A stretch of DNA of 10,996 nucleotides from Bacteroidales bacterium. Its GTDB lineage: Bacteria; Bacteroidota; Bacteroidia; Bacteroidales; SM23-62. Where the stretch lies: assembly GCA_016783865.1 (NCBI GenBank), contig JADHVS010000149.1, positions 1-10,996 on the forward strand, read 5' to 3'. This document shows, in pieces, positions 7,281 to 10,996 of the stretch (position 1 is its first letter; each line of letters begins with the position of its first letter). The translations under genes were made by a program, and so were the position numbers. The notes beneath the pieces are model-generated. The model had not been told where the DNA came from, ran no database searches, and saw only the letters and a list, made by a program, of their open reading frames with translations.

Positions 7281-8225
7281 ATGCCCAGAACAAATTTTGA
7301 TCAATTACTTGATGCAGGTGTGCATTTTGGCCACCTGAAAAGGAAGTGGAATCCAAGCATGGCTCCATATATTTTTATGGAGAAAAACGGGATCCATATT
7401 ATCGATTTACAGAAAACGAGTGTTAAGCTGGATGAAGCAGCCAATGCACTTAAGCAAATTGCCAAATCGGGAAGGAAAATTCTTTTTGTCGCCACGAAAA
7501 AACAGGCCAAGGATATTGTATCCAGTCGTGTGAATCAAATCAATATGCCCTATGTAACCGAGCGGTGGCCTGGTGGAATGTTAACCAACTTCCCCACCAT
7601 CCGAAAAGCGGTTAAAAAGATGTCTTCCATTGATAAGATGGGAACAGATGGTACTTTCAAAACCTTGTCAAAAAGGGAACGCCTTCAGATTACCCGTCAG
7701 CGTGCCAAACTGGAAAAGAACCTGGGAAGCATCGTCGATCTGACCCGCCTGCCTGCTGCGCTTTTTGTAGTAGATGTTGCCAAGGAATATATTGCTGTCA
7801 GGGAAGCCAACCGCCTGAACATCACTGTATTCGGAATGGTTGATACCAACTCTGATCCCAATTCAGTCGATTTCCCGATCCCTTCCAATGATGATGCCTC
7901 AAAATCCATATCACTGATCATTGATGTAGTGTGCCAGGCTATTGAAGAAGGTATCGAGGAAAGGAAAATGGAAAGAGAAAAAGAAGCGGTTGCAAAAGAG
8001 AAGAAAGCAGAGAAAAAGGCACAGGAAGATGAAGCTATGGAAGCAGGCGCTGATGAAGCAGAAGACGAGTTGGAAGAAGAAGCCGAAGCTGACACTCCGA
8101 AAAAAGCTGTTGCTGAAATTAAAGACGAAACCATCGAAAATACTGCTGAAAAAATGGCTGATGAGGTCATCGAACTGAAAAAAACCACAGCCCGTAAATC
8201 TCCAGCCAAAAAACTAAACAGCTAA
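7281..8225 (+). CDS. rpsB: 30S ribosomal protein S2 (uS2) with long charged C-terminal tail
   Basis: S2 sits at the back of the 30S subunit between head and body and helps S1 bind. Residues 1 to about 226 form a complete S2 core: DAGVHFGHLKRKWNPSM (11-27), IIDLQKT (40-46), VATKKQA (70-76), RWPGGMLTNF (95-104), DTNSDPN (188-194) and the DDA-SISL helix. Residues 227-314 are an added tail very rich in Glu, Lys and Ala, first a probable charged helix (EERKMEREKEAVAKEKKAEKK), then a Glu/Asp-rich stretch, then a basic end (TTARKSPAKKLNS). Total length 314 exceeds the roughly 240-residue E. coli protein. The tail stays in frame to a normal stop and is followed 34 bases later by tsf, so it does not look like a frameshift. 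The start context is A-rich (AAATTAAAA before ATG). Confidence 0.96.
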   Translation: MPRTNFDQLLDAGVHFGHLKRKWNPSMAPYIFMEKNGIHIIDLQKTSVKLDEAANALKQIAKSGRKILFVATKKQAKDIVSSRVNQINMPYVTERWPGGMLTNFPTIRKAVKKMSSIDKMGTDGTFKTLSKRERLQITRQRAKLEKNLGSIVDLTRLPAALFVVDVAKEYIAVREANRLNITVFGMVDTNSDPNSVDFPIPSNDDASKSISLIIDVVCQAIEEGIEERKMEREKEAVAKEKKAEKKAQEDEAMEAGADEAEDELEEEAEADTPKKAVAEIKDETIENTAEKMADEVIELKKTTARKSPAKKLNS

Positions 8226-8259
8226 CAACCAATTATATAACCTCAAAAGAATTAATAAA

Positions 8260-9087
8260 ATGGCCGATTTCACAACCGCCGATGTTGTAAAACTCAGAAA
8301 AACAACCGGTGCCGGTATGATGGATTGTAAAAATGCTTTAAATGAAGCAAATGGAGATTTTAACCAGGCACTTGATATTATCCGTAAGAAAGGACAACTG
8401 GTTGCCAACAAACGGGCCGACCGTGAGGCCACCGAAGGAGTAGTACTGGCTAAAACCACAGCAGATGGTTCAAAGGGCGTTATGATCGTTCTTAACTGCG
8501 AGACAGACTTTGTTGCAAAAAATGAAAAATTCATTCTGTTTGCAGAGTCATTGCTGAATGTAGCTGTTGATAAGCTTCCGGCCAATCTTGATGAGCTCAA
8601 AAAGCTTGACCTCGATGGAAAATCAATTGAAGAAACCGTTATAGAACGAGTGGGTATCATTGGAGAAAAGCTTGATCTTTCATTCTATTCTAAGCTAGAA
8701 GCCAATATAGTGGTTCCTTACATGCATCCCGGTAATAACCTGGCAAGCATGGCAGGATTTAACAAAAAGCCTGAAGTCCAGGTGGGCAAAGACATTGCAA
8801 TGCAGATAGCTGCCATGAATCCTGTAGCCGTCGATAAAGACCAGATCCCACAGGAGATTATTGATAAAGAGATCGAAATCGGAAGATACCAGGCCAAACA
8901 GGAAGGGAAACCAGAGCAGCTCCTGGAAAAGATTGCCATTGGTAAACTGAATAAGTACTTTAAAGAGAGGACCCTGATGAACCAGGAATTTATTAAGGAC
9001 AACAAGCAGACCATCAGGCAATACCTGGAAGCTCAGGATAAGGAGTTGAAAGTTACTGGCATAGAAAGATTTAACCTAAAAGATTAA
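8260..9087 (+). CDS. tsf: Elongation factor Ts
   Basis: The 275-residue guanine-nucleotide exchange factor that recycles EF-Tu from GDP to GTP form in the cytosol. The N-terminal UBA-like module reads VVKLRKTTGAGMMDCKNAL (9-27), followed by REATEG (55-60). The core begins with NCETDFVAKNEKF (79-91), whose Asp83-Phe84 correspond to the EF-Tu-Mg-site wedge residues of E. coli EF-Ts. The YMHPG motif and the C-terminal coiled section (LLEKIAIGKLNKYFKE) are present. It has normal length. It follows rpsB by 34 bases with A/T-rich sequence and no terminator, the conserved rpsB-tsf pair. A short direct repeat and a strong hairpin terminator lie immediately downstream. Confidence 0.97.
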   Translation: MADFTTADVVKLRKTTGAGMMDCKNALNEANGDFNQALDIIRKKGQLVANKRADREATEGVVLAKTTADGSKGVMIVLNCETDFVAKNEKFILFAESLLNVAVDKLPANLDELKKLDLDGKSIEETVIERVGIIGEKLDLSFYSKLEANIVVPYMHPGNNLASMAGFNKKPEVQVGKDIAMQIAAMNPVAVDKDQIPQEIIDKEIEIGRYQAKQEGKPEQLLEKIAIGKLNKYFKERTLMNQEFIKDNKQTIRQYLEAQDKELKVTGIERFNLKD

Positions 9088-9091
9088 GTCT

Positions 9092-9118
9092 GCAAGTCCA
9101 CAAGTCGCAAGTCCACAA
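9092..9118 (+). repeat. 12-base direct repeat after tsf
   Basis: GCAAGTCCACAA occurs at 9092-9103 and again at 9107-9118, a 15-base period joined by GTC. The first copy begins four bases after the tsf stop. Smaller AAGTC copies appear at 9086-9090 (spanning the stop codon) and 9102-9106. No function is evident. It resembles a short tandem intergenic repeat and is unlike the sequence of either neighbour gene. Confidence 0.75.
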
Positions 9119-9126
9119 AGAAATTA

Positions 9127-9159
9127 ATGGGGTATGCCAAAGGTATACCTCATTTTTTT
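9127..9159 (+). terminator. Intrinsic terminator (or attenuator) between tsf and pyrH
   Basis: ATGGGGTATGCC (9127-9138) pairs with GGTATACCTCAT (9142-9153) over 12 pairs, two of them G-T, closed by an AAA loop. Seven consecutive Ts (9153-9159) follow. This is the strongest hairpin in the window. Its U-tract ends only 11 bases before the pyrH ATG, leaving little room for a promoter after it. It might therefore act as a readthrough terminator or an attenuator within the pyrH leader. Confidence 0.85.
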
Positions 9160-9170
9160 ATATTTACCAT

Positions 9171-9881
9171 ATGATAAAATACAAGCGCATACTTCTCAAA
9201 CTGAGTGGTGAGGCCCTTACAGGTGAGCAGGGACATGGAATCGATCCGGACCTGCTGAATCTCTATGCCACTCAAATCAAAGAAATAAACCAACTGGGAG
9301 TGCAAACGGGAATTGTAATTGGCGGAGGCAATATTTTTCGCGGTCTATCCGGCGAAAAAACCGGAATCGACAGGATTAAGGGAGATTATATGGGCATGCT
9401 GGCAACCGTGATCAATGGACTGGCTATTGAGTCTTCACTGAACAACATAGGGGTAAAAGCAAAAGTATTTACAGCAATCCCAATGGAGCCGGTAGGTGCC
9501 CGTTTTATTGAAGACGAAGTGAACCAGGTCCTCAATGATAATGTGGTGGCAATTTTTACTTTTGGAACAGGAAATCCTTATTTTACCACCGACACTGCCG
9601 CAGCCCTGAGAGCAGTTCAGATCAAGGCCGACATCCTTCTTAAAGGCACTCGCGTGGATGGTGTGTACAGTGCTGATCCTGAGAAGGATAAAGAAGCCAC
9701 AAAGTTTGAAGAAATCACATTTGATGAAGTGCTGGAGAAATCATTGCGCGTGATGGATCAAACAGCCTTCACTCTCTGCCGGGAAAACAACATACCCATT
9801 ATGGTGTTTAATATGAACACTACCGGAAACCTCAAAAAAGCTGTTACTGGCCTGAAAATTGGCAGTTTAGTCAAAAAATAA
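9171..9881 (+). CDS. pyrH: UMP kinase (uridylate kinase)
   Basis: A 236-residue amino-acid-kinase-fold enzyme that phosphorylates UMP to UDP with ATP, feeding UTP and CTP synthesis; bacterial PyrH is hexameric and allosteric. Visible motifs: KLSGEAL (10-16, phosphate loop), VIGGGNIFRG (49-58), GDYMGMLATVINGLA (71-85), GTGNPYFTTDTAA (132-144, UMP and catalytic Asp), KGTRVDGVYSADP (158-170) and VFNM (212-215). Length is normal. The ATG at 9171 gives the family N-terminus MIKYKRILLKLSG. It is placed, as in many bacteria, between tsf and frr, but its start lies 11 bases after the T-run of the tsf hairpin, so its promoter or readthrough mechanism is unclear. Thirty-six bases separate it from frr. 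Confidence 0.97.
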   Translation: MIKYKRILLKLSGEALTGEQGHGIDPDLLNLYATQIKEINQLGVQTGIVIGGGNIFRGLSGEKTGIDRIKGDYMGMLATVINGLAIESSLNNIGVKAKVFTAIPMEPVGARFIEDEVNQVLNDNVVAIFTFGTGNPYFTTDTAAALRAVQIKADILLKGTRVDGVYSADPEKDKEATKFEEITFDEVLEKSLRVMDQTAFTLCRENNIPIMVFNMNTTGNLKKAVTGLKIGSLVKK

Positions 9882-9917
9882 ATATATTTACTTCCTGCTG
9901 ACCAAAAATCTTGTAAA

Positions 9918-10481
9918 ATGGATGAACTAGTTGAACTTTTGCTGGATGAGACCAGGGAAAAAATGAATAAATCTATTCACCACCTGGGAAATGGACTCAT
10001 CAAGATCCGGGCTGGCAAAGCGAATCCAAACATATTAAATGGCATCATGATCGATTATTATGGTGTTCAGACTCCATTAAACCAGATATCAAATATCGGA
10101 ACACCAGATCCCCGTACAATAGCCATACAGCCCTGGGAAAAACCCTATATCAATGCTATTGAAAAGGCCATTTTACAAGCCAACCTGGGATTAAATCCCG
10201 ATAACAATGGAGAAATCATCAGGATCAATATTCCACCCCTTACTGAAGAAAGGAGAAAAGAGCTGGTAAAGCAGGTCAGGAATGAGGGAGAAAACACAAA
10301 AGTGGGCATCCGCAATACTCGTCGCGAAGCCAACGAAGAACTTAAAAATATGAAGAAAGACGGCCTGGCCGAAGACGATGAAAAGAAGGCTGTTGAAGAG
10401 GTCCAGAAGATGACCGACGAATTCATTGATAAGATCGATAAGATCCTCGAAACAAAAGAAACAGATATAATGACCGTGTGA
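9918..10481 (+). CDS. frr: Ribosome recycling factor
   Basis: The 187-residue RRF, a tRNA-shaped two-domain protein that splits post-termination ribosomes with EF-G. The N-terminal helix of domain I carries KIRAGKANP (29-37). Domain II includes YYGVQTPLNQIS (47-58) and the PWEKP region. The return helices start with PPLTEERRKELVKQV (106-120), which holds the conserved arginines, and continue in a Lys/Glu-rich coiled coil to the end. Length matches the family. It starts at ATG 9918 in an A-rich context, 36 bases after pyrH and without a terminator between, so the two are likely co-transcribed. Its TGA (10479-10481) is followed after two bases by a tandem repeat array. Confidence 0.97.
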   Translation: MDELVELLLDETREKMNKSIHHLGNGLIKIRAGKANPNILNGIMIDYYGVQTPLNQISNIGTPDPRTIAIQPWEKPYINAIEKAILQANLGLNPDNNGEIIRINIPPLTEERRKELVKQVRNEGENTKVGIRNTRREANEELKNMKKDGLAEDDEKKAVEEVQKMTDEFIDKIDKILETKETDIMTV

Positions 10482-10483
10482 GA

Positions 10484-10548
10484 AATGACTAGAATGACTA
10501 AAATGAACTAAAATGACTAAAATGACTAAAATGACTAAAATGAACTAA
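10484..10548 (+). repeat. Tandem array of seven AATGA(A)CTAA units
   Basis: Seven back-to-back units run 9, 9, 10, 9, 9, 9 and 10 bases. The 9-base form is AATGACTAA (first copy ends AG) and the 10-base form is AATGAACTAA. There are no spacers, so this is not a CRISPR array. The array starts just after the frr stop and ends in AATT before a 6-base loop and inverted copies of the unit. Confidence 0.93.
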
Positions 10549-10571
10549 AATTATGCTCAATTTTAGTCATT
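10539..10571. terminator. Possible bidirectional terminator hairpin between frr and the radical SAM gene
   Basis: AATGAACTAAAATT (10539-10552) pairs with AATTTTAGTCATT (10559-10571) with a single bulged A and the loop ATGCTC. The stem is A/T-rich and each strand has only short U-runs, so it is a weak classical terminator. Its position between two convergent genes nevertheless favours a transcription-ending or transcript-protecting role. Confidence 0.45.
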
Positions 10572-10598
10572 CGTAATTCTAGTTCATTTTAGCTCATT
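10563..10598 (-). repeat. Opposing array of the same repeat unit after the radical SAM gene
   Basis: Read on the minus strand, this stretch holds AATGAGCTAA (10598-10589), AATGAACTA (10588-10580), a degenerate 8-base block and AATGACTAA (10571-10563). The units have the same orientation relative to the radical SAM gene as the plus-strand array has to frr. The first unit overlaps the gene's last codons and provides its TAA stop. Confidence 0.8.
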
Positions 10599-10996
10599 CT
10601 CCTGAGTCCTTCCGTACAATTCCGGCAAATCTCAATCCCCTTCCTGTCTGTAAGAATCCGCTTTCTGAATCCATTCATCTCCTCTCCTTTCCATATTTCC
10701 ATTACGCTTTTATCGCGCAAGGATCCCATCTCAAAATCCGGAATTTTATCAAAACAACAGGGTACCAATACACCATCAGTGGTAATAACCATTGTCCGCC
10801 ATAACCGGCTGCACCGGTTCCTTAATCTGCCCCTTAACCTTAATTCACCTTTTTGATCCACATCATACCTTGAATAGCGCCCGATGTCCGGTAACTTTTC
10901 AGCAATCCCATCCTGGTAAATCTGCGCCGATTTGATCCACAACTTATCAACTCCCATATCCTTAACCAATTTCTTCATCTCACCGATCTGATGCTG
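10589..10996 (-). CDS. Radical SAM/SPASM domain protein, C-terminal part, cut by the window edge
   Basis: The frame is open from base 10996 to the TAA at 10591-10589, giving 135 residues of a C-terminus. It matches a SPASM/twitch auxiliary iron-sulfur domain: RNRCSRLWRTMVITTDGVLVPCC, then GSLRDKSVMEIWKGEEM, then CRNC. Counting from the internal ATG at 10978, the cysteines are C56, C74, C75, C118 and C121, enough to hold an auxiliary 4Fe-4S cluster. The radical SAM core with its CxxxCxxC motif lies beyond the window, so the reaction and substrate are unknown. Related domains occur in peptide-modifying and sugar- or cofactor-related enzymes. The internal ATG is not taken as the start because coding continues upstream (QHQIGE). 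It is convergent with frr and shares repeat-filled intergenic DNA with it. Confidence 0.85.
   Translation of the reverse strand, partial: QHQIGEMKKLVKDMGVDKLWIKSAQIYQDGIAEKLPDIGRYSRYDVDQKGELRLRGRLRNRCSRLWRTMVITTDGVLVPCCFDKIPDFEMGSLRDKSVMEIWKGEEMNGFRKRILTDRKGIEICRNCTEGLRRMS

Noticed and set aside
7942..8178. Lys-rich 78-codon plus-strand frame within rpsB
   Set aside because: It is the frame-shifted reading of the S2 charged tail; the S2 frame is continuous to its stop, so no separate gene or frameshift is needed.
7697..8209. A Ser/Ala-rich 170-codon minus-strand frame opposite rpsB
   Set aside because: Its low complexity is simply the reverse reading of the Glu/Lys codons in the S2 tail.
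9159..9166. TATATTTA as a pyrH promoter
   Set aside because: It lacks the final G of TAnnTTTG, overlaps the terminator U-tract, has no -33 TTTG, and would place the start at or inside the ATG.
10484..10548. Tandem repeat considered as a CRISPR array
   Set aside because: Units are only 9-10 bases, directly adjacent and without unique spacers; no cas genes nearby.

Overview
The window comes from a chromosome of the phylum Bacteroidota. I infer this from the protein sequences: L13, S2, EF-Ts, RRF, a DUF2723 envelope protein and an O-antigen-ligase-like protein all resemble Bacteroidota versions. Two sites also match the Bacteroidota promoter element TAnnTTTG, and the start codons sit in A/T-rich contexts with no Shine-Dalgarno motif. 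Order and genus cannot be named from the sequence alone. All genes are intact apart from the two cut by the window edges. I see no mobile element, CRISPR array, tRNA or rRNA, and no gene-free stretch longer than about 120 bases.

Left half, minus strand (6222 down to 1): a GTG-started O-antigen-ligase-family membrane protein, a 3-methyladenine DNA glycosylase coupled to it by a 4-base ATGA overlap, a large DUF2723/GT117-type membrane protein, a NodB-type polysaccharide deacetylase, an intrinsic terminator, and the start of purD. Three of the five are envelope or polysaccharide genes. A DNA-repair gene sits among them, and purine synthesis begins after the terminator. DUF2723 may also have its own promoter.

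Right half, plus strand (6340 to 10481): the translation cluster rplM-rpsI-rpsB-tsf-pyrH-frr (L13, S9, S2, EF-Ts, UMP kinase, ribosome recycling factor). It is driven by a clear promoter in the divergent region at 6223-6339. A strong terminator-like hairpin separates tsf from pyrH. S2 carries an unusual 88-residue charged tail.

Right edge (10589-10996, minus strand): the C-terminal part of a radical SAM/SPASM protein, convergent with frr. The intergenic space between them is almost entirely a 9-10 base tandem array facing a second, inverted copy of the same unit.

Gene content is mostly core and ordinary. The parts most worth a second look are non-coding: the face-to-face repeat arrays after frr and the radical SAM gene, the short repeat plus hairpin squeezed between tsf and pyrH, and the possible leader RNAs ahead of rplM and rpsB. 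I did not find convincing evidence of a new multi-gene system.
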